A DNA stretch of 64,000 bases from Sphingorhabdus sp. EL138 (GCF_945890115.1 NZ_CAMDCK010000014.1:1-64000), one strand, 5' to 3'. Positions 1 through 9,456 are shown, numbered from the stretch's first letter. Notes: generated by a model from the letters alone, not told the origin. Numbers and translations are program-made.

Positions 1-1266
1 CTGTCCGAAACGTCCATGCCCAACGATGATGACATTGGCTTGTGCCGCCAATTCCGGGTCATCAAGCGCGACATCGCCCTTGACCTTTCGCGCCGCAAGC
101 TTGCCGGCAAAAATCATCAGGAAAGGTGTCGTTGCCATCGATAAGGTGACGACCGCGCCAAACAGGCTCGCCGCCTCCGGTTCAATCAACAGGGCCTGCT
201 GCGCGGCGGCAAACAACACAAAGGCGAATTCACCACCTTGGCTCAACAGCATCGCCATGATGATCGACGGCTTGTTTTGAAGGCCAAAGCCCCGACCAAG
301 CGCATAAATGATGGCGATCTTGACCGTGATCAGCGCCAGCGCCAGACCCGCCACGAAAAAGGGCCGCGAAAGAATGACATCAACGTCGAGCAACATGCCA
401 ACCGCGAGGAAAAACAGACCAAGCAAGATCGAACGGAACGGATCAATGTCGGCCTCCAACTCATGCCGATAGGGTGATTCCGCCAACATAACGCCCGCGA
501 CAAATGCGCCCAAGGCTGGCGAAACGCCAATCGCCTGCATCACCGCGGCGCTGACGCAGACGGTGAATAAGCCAGTGACGATGAACAGTTCGCGCTCTGA
601 AATCTTGCCGACCAAGCGCAACAGCGGTGACAGCAGATAGCGTCCGGCCAACACCAGTCCGGCAATCGCCAACACGGCATATAATACCAGATACCATCCC
701 TCAATCGCGCCTTCTTCGGCAGGCGCGCGCGACAAAGCGGCAACGATAGTTAGCAGGGGAACAATGGAAATGTCCTGAAACAACAATATGGAAAAGCTTT
801 TCTCACCATAATCGGTCTTCATCCGGCCGCGCGATTGCAGCAAGGGCAGCACCTGCGCAGTGGAAGACAAGGCCAATGGAAGCCCAAGGACTAAGGCGGC
901 TTGCCAGCTAAAGCTGGGCATTGCGAAATGGATGACGGCAAACATGCCAAGTCCGCATAAAATGACCTGCAACGGCCCAAAAAGCAGAATGTCGCGCCGC
1001 AACAGCCATAGCCTGCTCGGCGATAGCTCAAGCCCGACGAGGAACAGCAGCAAGATGATGCCGATTTCGGAATAGGCCAATATCGTTTCGGGTGAGTCAA
1101 TCAACGCAAGGCCATCGGGCCCAATGGCAATGCCCGCGACCAGATAGCCAAGCACCGCGCCAAGGCCAAGACGCCTGAAAATCAAAACCGCCAACAGCGC
1201 CGCACCGAGCAACACCACCCCGCCTAACATAACATCAGCGACAAGATGGTGTGGCGCGGTTTCCAT
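1..1266 (-). CDS. Cation:proton antiporter, CPA2/KefB-KefC type (partial, 3' end beyond window)
   Basis: Reading 422 codons on the minus strand from an ATG at 1266 gives a polytopic membrane protein with about a dozen hydrophobic segments and the family's Gly-rich turns. Its last visible residues (about 411-422, VIIVGHGRFGQ) are the start of a Rossmann-type TrkA-N/RCK domain. That order, an Na+/H+ exchanger domain followed by an RCK domain, is typical of KefB/KefC-like K+ efflux or K+/H+ antiporters of the inner membrane. Whether it is gated by glutathione as in E. coli cannot be judged from this part. Its start overlaps the stop of the scaffold gene upstream by one base (TGATG), so it is probably translationally coupled as the last visible gene of the radA run. 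The C-terminus lies left of the window. Confidence 0.9.
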   Translation of the reverse strand, partial: METAPHHLVADVMLGGVVLLGAALLAVLIFRRLGLGAVLGYLVAGIAIGPDGLALIDSPETILAYSEIGIILLLFLVGLELSPSRLWLLRRDILLFGPLQVILCGLGMFAVIHFAMPSFSWQAALVLGLPLALSSTAQVLPLLQSRGRMKTDYGEKSFSILLFQDISIVPLLTIVAALSRAPAEEGAIEGWYLVLYAVLAIAGLVLAGRYLLSPLLRLVGKISERELFIVTGLFTVCVSAAVMQAIGVSPALGAFVAGVMLAESPYRHELEADIDPFRSILLGLFFLAVGMLLDVDVILSRPFFVAGLALALITVKIAIIYALGRGFGLQNKPSIIMAMLLSQGGEFAFVLFAAAQQALLIEPEAASLFGAVVTLSMATTPFLMIFAGKLAARKVKGDVALDDPELAAQANVIIVGHGRFGQ

Positions 1267-1697
1267 CAGCTTTTCTCTTTGGCCTGCGCGGCGGCCGCAA
1301 GGATCGCGTCAAAAGGCAATAAGATCGCAGCATGGCGCGACGGATAATCACATGCCGCGGCCAGCAAGGCGAGTTCAGGCCAACAGCTTGGCATATCGCC
1401 CTTCCGCTGTAACGCCTGCGCCACGCCATCGCGCAATTTGGCAACTTCGGTCATAGCTGTCCCAATGGCGTTGTGCGTCAAAATAGCCGCAGAAGCCTGC
1501 CCAAGCGCGCAGGCATTGGCGCGCAGGGCAAGGCCGCGCAATATGCCCTCTGCGTCCGTCACAACATCCGCTTGAATGCGGCTGCCACATAAGGGCGAAC
1601 GCACTTCGGCGCTGCCATCCGGCTCTGCAAGGCGATGGTCAGCGACCAAAGACGTCGCCAACCGCAAGATGTCGCGATTGTAGAGCGCTGAGTCCAT
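1266..1697 (-). CDS. Iron-sulfur cluster assembly scaffold-like protein (NifU N-terminal/IscU family)
   Basis: A 143-residue protein resembling the IscU/NifU-N fold. Two conserved cysteines sit in the expected surroundings: Cys37 (SPLCGSR) and Cys63 (ANACALGQAS, the helix start typical of the family). The third ligand cysteine of IscU, normally in a motif like PSR..C, is Ala here (YPSRHAAIL, residues 118-126). A cysteine lies a few residues earlier (Cys116), so cluster binding may be altered. The gene overlaps both neighbours by one base (TGATG), between cvpA and the antiporter. Scaffold-like homologues in this setting are common in sphingomonads as I recall them, but their role is not established; this does not look like the main Isc/Suf scaffold. 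Confidence 0.8.
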   Translation of the reverse strand: MDSALYNRDILRLATSLVADHRLAEPDGSAEVRSPLCGSRIQADVVTDAEGILRGLALRANACALGQASAAILTHNAIGTAMTEVAKLRDGVAQALQRKGDMPSCWPELALLAAACDYPSRHAAILLPFDAILAAAAQAKEKS

Positions 1698-2221
1698 CAG
1701 TTTGCCGTTTCCGTGCCACTATCGGCAGCGAGGCGTTGTTCGCGGACAAATTCTGACAATGCATCACCGCTGGCGTTGAGCAGAGGATAGGTGCGCGAAC
1801 TGGTCATCCACTCGGGTCGCTCTTCATCCGCGCCATAGACCAAATCAAATCCCATCACGAACAGCAGGAAAAGGAGGGTCGCGATAATCAGGCCCTTCAC
1901 CATACCGAAGCCAAAACCAAGCATGCGGTCAATGGGGCCAAGCAAGGACCTGCGCGATCTGGCGCCAATCGATTTCGCAATCCATTTACCCAATGCAAAA
2001 ATCACGATGACCAGCGCCAAAAAGGCGAGCACAGCAGCGCCGGAGTCAGAACCCACAGTCTCTGCCAAAGCCGCAGTCGCGGGCGCGTGGAACATGCGAA
2101 CGGCCAAGATGATCAGCACCCATGCGATCATCGACAAAGCCTCTTGCACAAAGCCGCGCAGGGCACCGAATACGGCCCCGCTGCCCAACATGAACAGGAC
2201 AATGATATCAAGTGCGGTCAT
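1697..2221 (-). CDS. cvpA: CvpA family inner-membrane protein
   Basis: A 174-residue protein with four predicted membrane helices (about residues 5-22, 28-46, 61-80 and 100-122) and a polar, acidic C-terminal tail. The N-terminus (a short hydrophobic start, then GALRGFVQEAL) is characteristic of CvpA, a protein named for colicin V production and linked to envelope homeostasis in other bacteria. It starts 91 bp downstream of the radA stop, with an AGGAA-like ribosome site, and its stop overlaps the next start. In many proteobacteria cvpA sits upstream of purF; here it follows radA instead. Confidence 0.88.
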   Translation of the reverse strand: MTALDIIVLFMLGSGAVFGALRGFVQEALSMIAWVLIILAVRMFHAPATAALAETVGSDSGAAVLAFLALVIVIFALGKWIAKSIGARSRRSLLGPIDRMLGFGFGMVKGLIIATLLFLLFVMGFDLVYGADEERPEWMTSSRTYPLLNASGDALSEFVREQRLAADSGTETAN

Positions 2222-2312
2222 CTATTCCTGTTGCCCCAATTACGTAAATGCGTCGCGATTAAAAGGCAGGACGCGTCCTATTTCAACGCCCCTGCAACCA
2301 CCTATATGAGAT

Positions 2313-3677
2313 TTAGGAGCGTCCCAGCATATGGTCAACGAGATTGGCAAGCGTGCGGAACTCTTGCGTTGAAATGCCCGCCTGACCTTTCACCGACGGC
2401 GGGACTAATGCGCTGGCAAACCCGAGCTTCGCCGATTCCTTCAGCCGCAACGCACCATGCGCGACGGGACGGATTTCACCGGACAAGGCGACTTCACCAA
2501 ACAATACCGCATCGGACGGCAATGGCCGTTCCGCCAAAGCTGAAACCAGCGCCGCCGCCACCGCCAAATCGGCAGCGGGGTCGGAAATGCGATAGCCGCC
2601 GGCGATGTTGAGATAGACCTCTGCGGTTGAAAAGCTTAGGCCACATCGCGCCTCAAGCACCGCCAATATCATCGCAAGGCGGCCGCTGTCCCAGCCCACA
2701 ACGGCGCGGCGGGGTGTTGCGCCACTGGATAGCCGCACGGTCAGCGCCTGAATTTCCACCAGCACTGGCCGCGTCCCCTCCAACGCCGGAAACACCGTTG
2801 CCCCCGTAACCTGTTCGGCCCGGTCGGTCAGGAACAAAGCGCTTGGGTTGCCAACCTCAGTCAAGCCTTCTTCTACCATCGCAAACACACCGATTTCGTC
2901 TGTCCCGCCAAAGCGGTTTTTGGACGCGCGCAAAATGCGATATTGATGGCTGCGTTCGCCTTCGAACGACAATACGGTGTCGACCATATGTTCCAGCACG
3001 CGGGGTCCGGCGATCGTCCCGTCCTTGGTAACATGGCCGACGAGCATCAACGCCGTGCCGCGCTCCTTGGCAAAGCGGATAAGTTCTTGTGCCGAAGCGC
3101 GAACTTGGCTGACCGTGCCCGGCGCGCCTTCGATAAGGTCACTGTGCATCGTCTGAATGGAATCGATAACCAATAAAGCGGGCGGCGCGCCTTGGGCCAT
3201 CGTCGTCAATATGTCGCGCACAGAGGTTGCAGCAGCCAACTGCACCGGCGCATCGCCAAGGCCAAGCCGACGGGCACGTAGGCGCACTTGGTCAACCGCT
3301 TCTTCGCCGGAAATATACGCAACGGACAGCCCGCGCCGCGCGAGGTTTGCGGCGGCTTGTAACAATAAGGTCGACTTACCAATGCCCGGATCACCACCGA
3401 GCAAGGTTGCTGAACCCGGCACAAGCCCCCCACCCAAAGCGCGGTCGAATTCGGATATACCCGTCGAGGCACGTTCAGGCAGTTTAATGTCCGTGTTCAA
3501 TCCGGACAATTCAACCGCACGCCCGCCCGAGTGCAAATGATGCTTTAGCTCAAAAACAGTGGCCTTGGCCTCTTCCGTCAAGGTGTTCCATTCGCCGCAA
3601 TCGTCGCACTGCCCCTGCCAGCGGTTGGATTCCGAACCGCATGCCTGACACACATATTTGCGCTTTGCCTTTGCCAT
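2313..3677 (-). CDS. radA: DNA repair protein RadA (Sms)
   Basis: A 454-residue RecA-like ATPase that promotes branch migration and processing of recombination intermediates. Domains in order: an N-terminal zinc finger with four cysteines (Cys10, Cys13, Cys24, Cys27), a RecA-like core with Walker A GGDPGIGKST (residues 94-103), the RadA-specific KNRFG motif near residue 254, and a C-terminal Lon-protease-like domain. Full length for the family. It is the first gene of a minus-strand run with cvpA, the scaffold and the antiporter. A GAAC-N7-GAAC sequence just upstream suggests LexA control (see the regulatory entry at 3693). Confidence 0.97.
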   Translation of the reverse strand: MAKAKRKYVCQACGSESNRWQGQCDDCGEWNTLTEEAKATVFELKHHLHSGGRAVELSGLNTDIKLPERASTGISEFDRALGGGLVPGSATLLGGDPGIGKSTLLLQAAANLARRGLSVAYISGEEAVDQVRLRARRLGLGDAPVQLAAATSVRDILTTMAQGAPPALLVIDSIQTMHSDLIEGAPGTVSQVRASAQELIRFAKERGTALMLVGHVTKDGTIAGPRVLEHMVDTVLSFEGERSHQYRILRASKNRFGGTDEIGVFAMVEEGLTEVGNPSALFLTDRAEQVTGATVFPALEGTRPVLVEIQALTVRLSSGATPRRAVVGWDSGRLAMILAVLEARCGLSFSTAEVYLNIAGGYRISDPAADLAVAAALVSALAERPLPSDAVLFGEVALSGEIRPVAHGALRLKESAKLGFASALVPPSVKGQAGISTQEFRTLANLVDHMLGRS

Positions 3678-3689
3678 GCCGGATAGTTA

Positions 3690-3727
3690 ACAGAACAAAT
3701 CAAGAACTCAAGACATAAGTGTTCTGT
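3690..3727. promoter_or_regulatory. Candidate SOS (LexA) box plus dyad between radA and the patatin-like gene
   Basis: The 87-bp divergent gap contains GAAC, seven bases, GAAC (3693-3707; GTTC-N7-GTTC on the minus strand), which is the known LexA operator form of alphaproteobacteria. It lies 16-30 bp upstream of the radA ATG and about 58 bp upstream of the patatin start. The same stretch also has an 8-bp inverted repeat, ACAGAACA (3690-3697) and TGTTCTGT (3720-3727), 22 bp apart. Binding is inferred from sequence only; one box could serve both promoters. Confidence 0.5.
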
Positions 3728-3764
3728 ATCAGCGCTTGCGTGTGGCGCGGCCTAATGCCACATC

Positions 3765-6107
3765 ATGGCTATGCGCGAAAAAGAACTCAGGCTGGCGCTC
3801 ATTTGTTATGGCGGGGTCAGCCTTGCCATTTACATGCATGGCGTCACGCGCGAGATTTGGCACATGGTCCGCGCGAGCCGCGCTTTTCATGATGGCGCGC
3901 CCCCCACCCGCCGCAGCGAGAGTGTCTATCACGACCTGCTTGCGGAATTGTCGCGGGTTAGCGGCGTCAAGTTACGGGTTTTGACAGACATTATTGCAGG
4001 GTCAAGCGCGGGCGGCATCAACGGCATATTCCTGTCGCAGGCTATCGTCACGGGCCAATCGCTAGAGCCGTTGACCGATATGTGGCTTGAAATGGCAGAT
4101 GTCGACATACTGCTTGATCCTGACGCCCGCCCGCTGTCGCGCTTCACCAAATTTTGGGCAACGCCGATTGCATGGATGATCTTGCGTCGGCGCGGCGGCG
4201 CGGTTGAAAGGACAGTCGCGAAAGAGGCGCAGCAGGAAGTCGCCGCCAAGCTGTCCCGCTTTGTCCGCGCCCGCTGGTTCGCGCCGCCCTTTGGCGGGAA
4301 TGTGTTTTCGAAATTGTTGCTCGATGCGCTGAACGCCATGCGTGCCAGCACTAAAGAGCCGCCACTTTTACCCACAAGTCAGCCGCTGGATTTGTTTGTC
4401 ACGGTAACTGACTATTACGGGCATGATCGGGTACTTCGCCTCAACAGTCCTGAAGAAGTTACCGAGTCCGAACATCGCATCACCGTCGATTTTTCAACAC
4501 GCGGGCGAACGGGGCTCGCCGACATTCCCGAGCTGATTTTTGCGGCACGTGCCACGGCCAGTTTCCCGGGCGCTTTCCCGCCATTTTCTGTGCGTGAACT
4601 TGACCGTTTATTGGCGCGGCAAAATGTCCCTTGGCTTGGCCGGAGTGCATTTTTGAAGCGCATATTGCCGCAACAATTTGCCGCCAATGCCGCCGAAGAT
4701 ACGATGTTGATCGACGGATCGGTATTGGCCAATGCGCCGTTTAATCAGGCAATTTCCGCCTTGCGCAACCGCCCCGCACGCCGCGAAGTGGACCGGCGCT
4801 TTGTCTATATCGACCCCACGCCCGGCCGCCCCGGTTTCCGTTTTGGCCAACGCAATGCAGACGGCACCGCTAATATGCCGCGCAAACCACCGGGGTTCTT
4901 TTCGACGATATTGGGAGCGTCGTCCAACATTCCGCGCGAACAGCCCATTCGGGACAGCCTTGAAAAAATCACTGGCCGTTCGGAACGTATTGAACGAACG
5001 CGGCGCGTCATCAACAGCTTGCGTAGCGAGGTGGAACATATGGTGGAGACGCTGCTGGGTAAGACATGGTTCCTCACCCAGCCAAACGCAAGTCGCATGC
5101 AAAAATGGCGCAATTCGGCGCAGGAAAAGGCGATTATTGCCGCTGGTTTCGGTTACCGCGCCTATAACCATCTCAAAATCGCTGGCGTGGTTGACGATAT
5201 TGTCGCCACCGCACGCCGCAGCTTGCCCGATGCATCAAACGCGTTTTTCCGCAACTTGCGCGCTGCGCTTTGGACAGAAATCGGCTCCTATGATCTCGAC
5301 CATTTGCCGCCGCATAAGGGCAAGGCCACCGCGCGCCAAATTGCCTTTTTCCGCGCACACGACCTGCGTTTCCGCATTCGGCGCTTGCGCTCTCTCGCCC
5401 GGCATCTGACCGAAGAGGTCGAAAATGTCATCGATATGCCGGACGATGATGTCGCCAAAATGCGCGATGCCATTTACAATTGCCTTGCCTTGTTCCTCGA
5501 TCTGGAAACGGCGGAGTTTTTAGGCGCCGATTTTGCGCAGGCTGTTAAATCTGGCATTGACGATCCCGCAGGCTTGATGAACCATCTTGCGGCACAACGG
5601 GGTCTGGTACGCACCGATGCCAAGGTCGACAAAATATTGTGCGATGCCATGCTGACCCTGCCGGTTGAGGCACGCCGGATCATGCTGCTCGGCTATTTGG
5701 GCTATGCATTATATGACATCGCCACCCTACCTTTGTTGCAGGATGAAGGCTTTGACGAATTCGACCCTGTCAAGGTGGACCGCATATCCCCCGACGACTG
5801 CGCCTCTATCCGCAAAGGCGGCACGGCAGCGATGTTAAAGGGTATCGAGTTCAACAATTTCGGGGCATTTTTCAGCCGCGCTTATCGTGAAAACGACTAT
5901 CTATGGGGCCGTTTGCATGGCGCGGAGCGAATGATTGATATCCTGATATCGTCGCTTCCGCCCGGCCATGAATTTTCGGCGGGCCGCGCGCAAAGTTACA
6001 AAAAACGCGTATTTCACGCGATACTGGATGAGGAGCAGGATCGGCTGACGCAAATCCGCCCCCTCATTATGTCCTTACGGACCGAGGTGGATCAGATGCA
6101 GATCTGA
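3765..6107 (+). CDS. Large patatin-like phospholipase (DUF3376-type)
   Basis: A 780-residue protein with the Ser-Asp dyad of patatin lipases: an oxyanion-hole glycine pair near residues 16-17 (CYGGVSLAIYMHG), nucleophile elbow GSSAG with Ser81, and Asp317 in DGSVLANAPF. Long helical regions follow (about residues 400-780), as in the large patatin-like proteins of alphaproteobacteria and actinobacteria. These presumably hydrolyse acyl esters of membrane lipids; substrate unknown. There is no signal peptide, so it is probably cytoplasmic or membrane-associated. A start at 3771 is also possible; no strong ribosome site precedes either. It diverges from radA across a shared regulatory gap and ends 19 bp from the convergent dnaJ. 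Confidence 0.9.
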   Translation: MAMREKELRLALICYGGVSLAIYMHGVTREIWHMVRASRAFHDGAPPTRRSESVYHDLLAELSRVSGVKLRVLTDIIAGSSAGGINGIFLSQAIVTGQSLEPLTDMWLEMADVDILLDPDARPLSRFTKFWATPIAWMILRRRGGAVERTVAKEAQQEVAAKLSRFVRARWFAPPFGGNVFSKLLLDALNAMRASTKEPPLLPTSQPLDLFVTVTDYYGHDRVLRLNSPEEVTESEHRITVDFSTRGRTGLADIPELIFAARATASFPGAFPPFSVRELDRLLARQNVPWLGRSAFLKRILPQQFAANAAEDTMLIDGSVLANAPFNQAISALRNRPARREVDRRFVYIDPTPGRPGFRFGQRNADGTANMPRKPPGFFSTILGASSNIPREQPIRDSLEKITGRSERIERTRRVINSLRSEVEHMVETLLGKTWFLTQPNASRMQKWRNSAQEKAIIAAGFGYRAYNHLKIAGVVDDIVATARRSLPDASNAFFRNLRAALWTEIGSYDLDHLPPHKGKATARQIAFFRAHDLRFRIRRLRSLARHLTEEVENVIDMPDDDVAKMRDAIYNCLALFLDLETAEFLGADFAQAVKSGIDDPAGLMNHLAAQRGLVRTDAKVDKILCDAMLTLPVEARRIMLLGYLGYALYDIATLPLLQDEGFDEFDPVKVDRISPDDCASIRKGGTAAMLKGIEFNNFGAFFSRAYRENDYLWGRLHGAERMIDILISSLPPGHEFSAGRAQSYKKRVFHAILDEEQDRLTQIRPLIMSLRTEVDQMQI

Positions 6108-6126
6108 GCTTCAACCGCACTCCAGC

Positions 6127-7254
6127 CTAATCGGTGATGCCGTCCCAAATGCCTTTAAGCTTGTCAAAGAAGCCGGTTGATTGCGGACATTCTGCACCCG
6201 TTTCGGTTTCGCGGAACTCGCGCAAGATTTCTTTCTGCCGCGCGGACAATTTGGACGGCGTTTCGACGTCGATTTGAATGACCATGTCGCCGCGACCACG
6301 CCCTTGCAACACGGGCATGCCTGCGCCGCGTTGGCGAAGCTGTTTGCCCGACTGTATGCCTTCTGGAACGATAATGATATGTTCCGCGCTATCGAGGCCC
6401 GGGATGCGGATTTCGCCACCCAGCGCCGCTGTGGTGAAGCTGACGGGCACACGGCAGAACAATGTTGTACCATCGCGTTCGAACACCTTGTGACGCGATA
6501 GATGGATGAAGATGTACAGATCACCCGCCGCCGCGCCATTTGGCCCAGCCTCACCGCGGCCCGCCACGCGAATGCGCGTGCCTTCATCGACGCCAGGCGG
6601 AATATTGACGGCGATGGTCTTGCGTTCATCCGCCCGCCCTTCCCCGCCGCAAGCGCGGCATGGCGACTCAATTACTTCGCCGCGACCGTGACAGGTCGGA
6701 CATGTGCGCTCGACCACGAAAAAGCCTTGCTGCGCCCGCACTTTGCCATGGCCAGCACACAGGTTGCAGCGACGTTTGCCGGACCCCGGCGTCGCGCCAC
6801 TGCCGCTACAGGTCCCGCACGCCGTTGCAACGTCGATGGTGATTTCCGCTTCCTTGCCGTGGAAGGCCTCATCGAGCGAGATTTCGAGATCATAGCGTAA
6901 ATCTGCGCCACGCGCAGGGCCACGCTGACGGCCGCCAAAGGCGTCACCAAAAAAGCTTTCGAAGATATCGGAGAAGTCACCAAAGCCAGCGCCGCCTTGG
7001 CCACCGCCGCCGCCCATGCCCCCATTTTCAAACGCTTCCTTGCCGAACCGGTCATAGGCTGCGCGCTTTTGCGGATCTTTCAGCACGTCATAGGCCTGAC
7101 TAATGGCTTTAAACTTGGCTTCGGATTTGTCGCAGCCGGGATTGCGGTCGGGATGGCATTCCATCGCGATCCGGCGATACGCGGTTTTCAGCGTCTTCTC
7201 ATCGGCTGTCCGCTCGACTTCCAACAATTCATAATAATCAATGTCGAGATTCAT
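6127..7254 (-). CDS. dnaJ: Chaperone protein DnaJ
   Basis: A 375-residue type I Hsp40. The J domain has HPD at residues 34-36, followed by a Gly/Phe-rich linker (about 75-110), four CxxCxGxG zinc repeats (CGTCSGSG, CNLCAGHG, CPTCHGRG, CRACGGEG) and the C-terminal substrate-binding domains. It stimulates DnaK ATPase activity and hands over unfolded clients in the cytoplasm. It lies 69 bp downstream of dnaK on the same strand, with a 13-bp perfect hairpin in the gap, so it is probably co-transcribed at a reduced or separately tuned level. Confidence 0.98.
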   Translation of the reverse strand: MNLDIDYYELLEVERTADEKTLKTAYRRIAMECHPDRNPGCDKSEAKFKAISQAYDVLKDPQKRAAYDRFGKEAFENGGMGGGGGQGGAGFGDFSDIFESFFGDAFGGRQRGPARGADLRYDLEISLDEAFHGKEAEITIDVATACGTCSGSGATPGSGKRRCNLCAGHGKVRAQQGFFVVERTCPTCHGRGEVIESPCRACGGEGRADERKTIAVNIPPGVDEGTRIRVAGRGEAGPNGAAAGDLYIFIHLSRHKVFERDGTTLFCRVPVSFTTAALGGEIRIPGLDSAEHIIIVPEGIQSGKQLRQRGAGMPVLQGRGRGDMVIQIDVETPSKLSARQKEILREFRETETGAECPQSTGFFDKLKGIWDGITD

Positions 7255-7274
7255 GAATGACTAACCCCCCGGTC

Positions 7275-7314
7275 TTCCCGACCGTCGCTGCGTTTCGGCG
7301 CCGACGGTCGGGAA
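7275..7314 (-). promoter_or_regulatory. Perfect hairpin in the dnaK-dnaJ gap
   Basis: Arms 7275-7287 and 7302-7314 are perfect reverse complements (13 bp, core CCCGACCGTCG) around a 14-base loop. It lies 10 bp after the dnaK stop and 20 bp before the dnaJ start. No U-run follows in the direction of transcription, so it looks like an RNA-stabilising or partial-attenuation structure rather than a strong terminator. Confidence 0.6.
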
Positions 7315-7323
7315 TATTCAACA

Positions 7324-9231
7324 TCAGTCTTTCTTGTCGTCTTCGACTTCGGAGAATTCAGCATCGACAACATTATCGTCGGCTGGCGCTTCTTCCGATG
7401 CGGCATCTGCCGATGCGCCGGCGGCTTGCTCTTCTTTATAGATCGCTTCGCCAAGCTTCATCGCGATTTGGGCCAAGGCGGTTGCCTTTTCCTTCATCGC
7501 TTCTGCATCGCCGCCTTCGATAGCGGTCTTGGTTTCCGCCACAGCCGCTTCAATCTCGCCCTTCAACGCAGCGTCAATCTTGTCGCCATGCTCTTCCAAC
7601 TGCTTCTCGGTGGAATGGACAAGGCTTTCAGCATTGTTCTTGGCTTCTGCCGATTCACGACGCTTCTTGTCCTCTTCGGCAAAGGCTTCGGCATCGCGGA
7701 CCATCTGTTCAATATCCGCATCGGACAAACCGCCCGATGCCTGAATTTTGATCTGCTGTTCCTTGCCTGTGCCCTTGTCCTTGGCGGTCACGCTGACGAG
7801 GCCGTTGGCGTCAATGTCAAAGGTCACTTCAACCTGCGGCACGCCGCGCGGTGCAGGTGGAATGCCAACCAGGTCAAAATTGCCCAGCAGCTTATTATCC
7901 GCCGCCATTTCACGTTCACCTTGGAATACGCGAATGGTCACGGCATTTTGATTGTCTTCGGCCGTCGAATATACTTGGCTCTTCTTGGTCGGGATCGTCG
8001 TGTTACGGTCGATCATGCGCGTAAATACACCGCCCAGCGTCTCGATACCCAAGGACAATGGCGTCACGTCAAGCAACAACACATCCTTAACGTCGCCTTG
8101 CAAAACGCCCGCCTGAATGGCGGCGCCCATGGCGACAACTTCATCCGGATTCACGCCAGTATGCGGCTCCTTGCCGAAGAAATTCTTCACGACGTCGCGC
8201 ACCTTGGGCATGCGGGTCATGCCGCCGACCATCACGACTTCATCAATGCCATCGGCCTTGATACCCGCATCAGCCAAAGCCTTTTTGCATGGCTCAAGCG
8301 TGCGCTTGATCAGGTCATCGACCAATTTTTCAAGATCGGCACGGGTGATGGTTTTCACAAGATGCTTTGGACCATTTTGGTCAGCAGTGATGAACGGCAA
8401 GTTGACTTCGGTCGTCTGTGTTGACGACAATTCAATCTTCGCCTTTTCCGCCGCTTCCTTCAAACGTTGCAGCGCAAGCTTGTCCTTCGTCAGGTCAATG
8501 CCTTCGGCCTTGTTGAAATCGGCAGCCAGATGCTCGACAAGCACGCTGTCGAAATCTTCACCACCCAAGAATGTGTCACCATTGGTCGATTTCACTTCGA
8601 ACACGCCATCGCCGACCTCTAGGATCGAAATGTCGAACGTGCCGCCGCCAAGGTCATAGACCGCGATGGTTTTATTCTCATCCTTGTCCATGCCATAAGC
8701 AAGCGCCGCAGCGGTTGGCTCGTTGATGATACGCAGCACTTCAAGACCGGCAATCTGGCCAGCATCTTTTGTCGCCTGACGCTGGGCATCGTTGAAATAG
8801 GCTGGAACGGTGATGACCGCTTGCGTAACGGTCTCGCCCAAATAGGCTTCCGCTGTTTCTTTCATCTTTTGCAAGATGAATGCCGAAATTTGTGAGGGCG
8901 AATAATCTTCACCGCCGGCTTTTACCCATGCATCGCCGGTCTTGCCTTTGACGATGCTATACGGGACGAGGCCCATATCCTTCTTGGTCATAGGATCATC
9001 GAAGCGACGGCCGATAAGCCGCTTCACCGCATAAATGGTGCTTTCCGGATTGGTGACAGCCTGACGCTTGGCTGGCTGGCCGATTAGGCGCTCGCCGTCC
9101 TTAGCAAAGGCCACGATCGATGGCGTAGTCCGTGCGCCTTCTGCATTTTCGATGACCTTTGGCTTGCCGCCGTCCATTACCGCAACGCAGCTGTTTGTCG
9201 TGCCCAAGTCGATACCAATAACTTTAGCCAT
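7324..9231 (-). CDS. dnaK: Molecular chaperone DnaK (Hsp70)
   Basis: A 635-residue Hsp70, full length. The N-terminal ATPase domain begins [16 protein letters not shown] and carries the phosphate-loop signatures ([13 protein letters not shown] and [13 protein letters not shown]). The substrate-binding domain and helical lid follow, ending in an acidic tail rich in Ala, Asp and Glu that finishes EVEDDKKD, like the EEVD-type ends of the family. It folds and refolds proteins in the cytoplasm with DnaJ and GrpE, both encoded nearby. A likely RpoH promoter lies about 100 bp upstream. Confidence 0.99.
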   Translation of the reverse strand: MAKVIGIDLGTTNSCVAVMDGGKPKVIENAEGARTTPSIVAFAKDGERLIGQPAKRQAVTNPESTIYAVKRLIGRRFDDPMTKKDMGLVPYSIVKGKTGDAWVKAGGEDYSPSQISAFILQKMKETAEAYLGETVTQAVITVPAYFNDAQRQATKDAGQIAGLEVLRIINEPTAAALAYGMDKDENKTIAVYDLGGGTFDISILEVGDGVFEVKSTNGDTFLGGEDFDSVLVEHLAADFNKAEGIDLTKDKLALQRLKEAAEKAKIELSSTQTTEVNLPFITADQNGPKHLVKTITRADLEKLVDDLIKRTLEPCKKALADAGIKADGIDEVVMVGGMTRMPKVRDVVKNFFGKEPHTGVNPDEVVAMGAAIQAGVLQGDVKDVLLLDVTPLSLGIETLGGVFTRMIDRNTTIPTKKSQVYSTAEDNQNAVTIRVFQGEREMAADNKLLGNFDLVGIPPAPRGVPQVEVTFDIDANGLVSVTAKDKGTGKEQQIKIQASGGLSDADIEQMVRDAEAFAEEDKKRRESAEAKNNAESLVHSTEKQLEEHGDKIDAALKGEIEAAVAETKTAIEGGDAEAMKEKATALAQIAMKLGEAIYKEEQAAGASADAASEEAPADDNVVDAEFSEVEDDKKD

Positions 9232-9334
9232 AAAAACTTACCCCGAAATTTTAAAAATTGAACTTTACCCTGTCGCGTTTCGCACCAGCCCTATCAGGCA
9301 CTGGGGTTTTGCATAACGTGACGTTGTAGCGGCG

Positions 9335-9362
9335 ATATAGGAGCCAATTCTCTTGGCACAAG
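9335..9362 (-). promoter_or_regulatory. Candidate sigma-32 (RpoH) promoter of dnaK
   Basis: On the minus strand CTTG (9362-9359), a 17-base spacer and CCTATAT (9341-9335) fit the alphaproteobacterial heat-shock pattern CTTG-N17-CYTATNT. The site lies 104 bp upstream of the dnaK ATG, so a leader of nearly 100 bases is predicted. No CIRCE operator is visible in this gap. Confidence 0.55.
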
Positions 9363-9456
9363 ACTTCGGCCTTCCTAGATAGGGAAAATATTAAGTGAAA
9401 ACTCTGTATGGGTTGCCCGCTTCGGCGCACACACCCAACAGCAAAAGGAGAACGTT

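Noticed and set aside
330-743. Several open frames overlapping the antiporter gene in other frames
   Set aside because: They are shadows of the long membrane protein; the antiporter frame has clear homology signs to the window edge.
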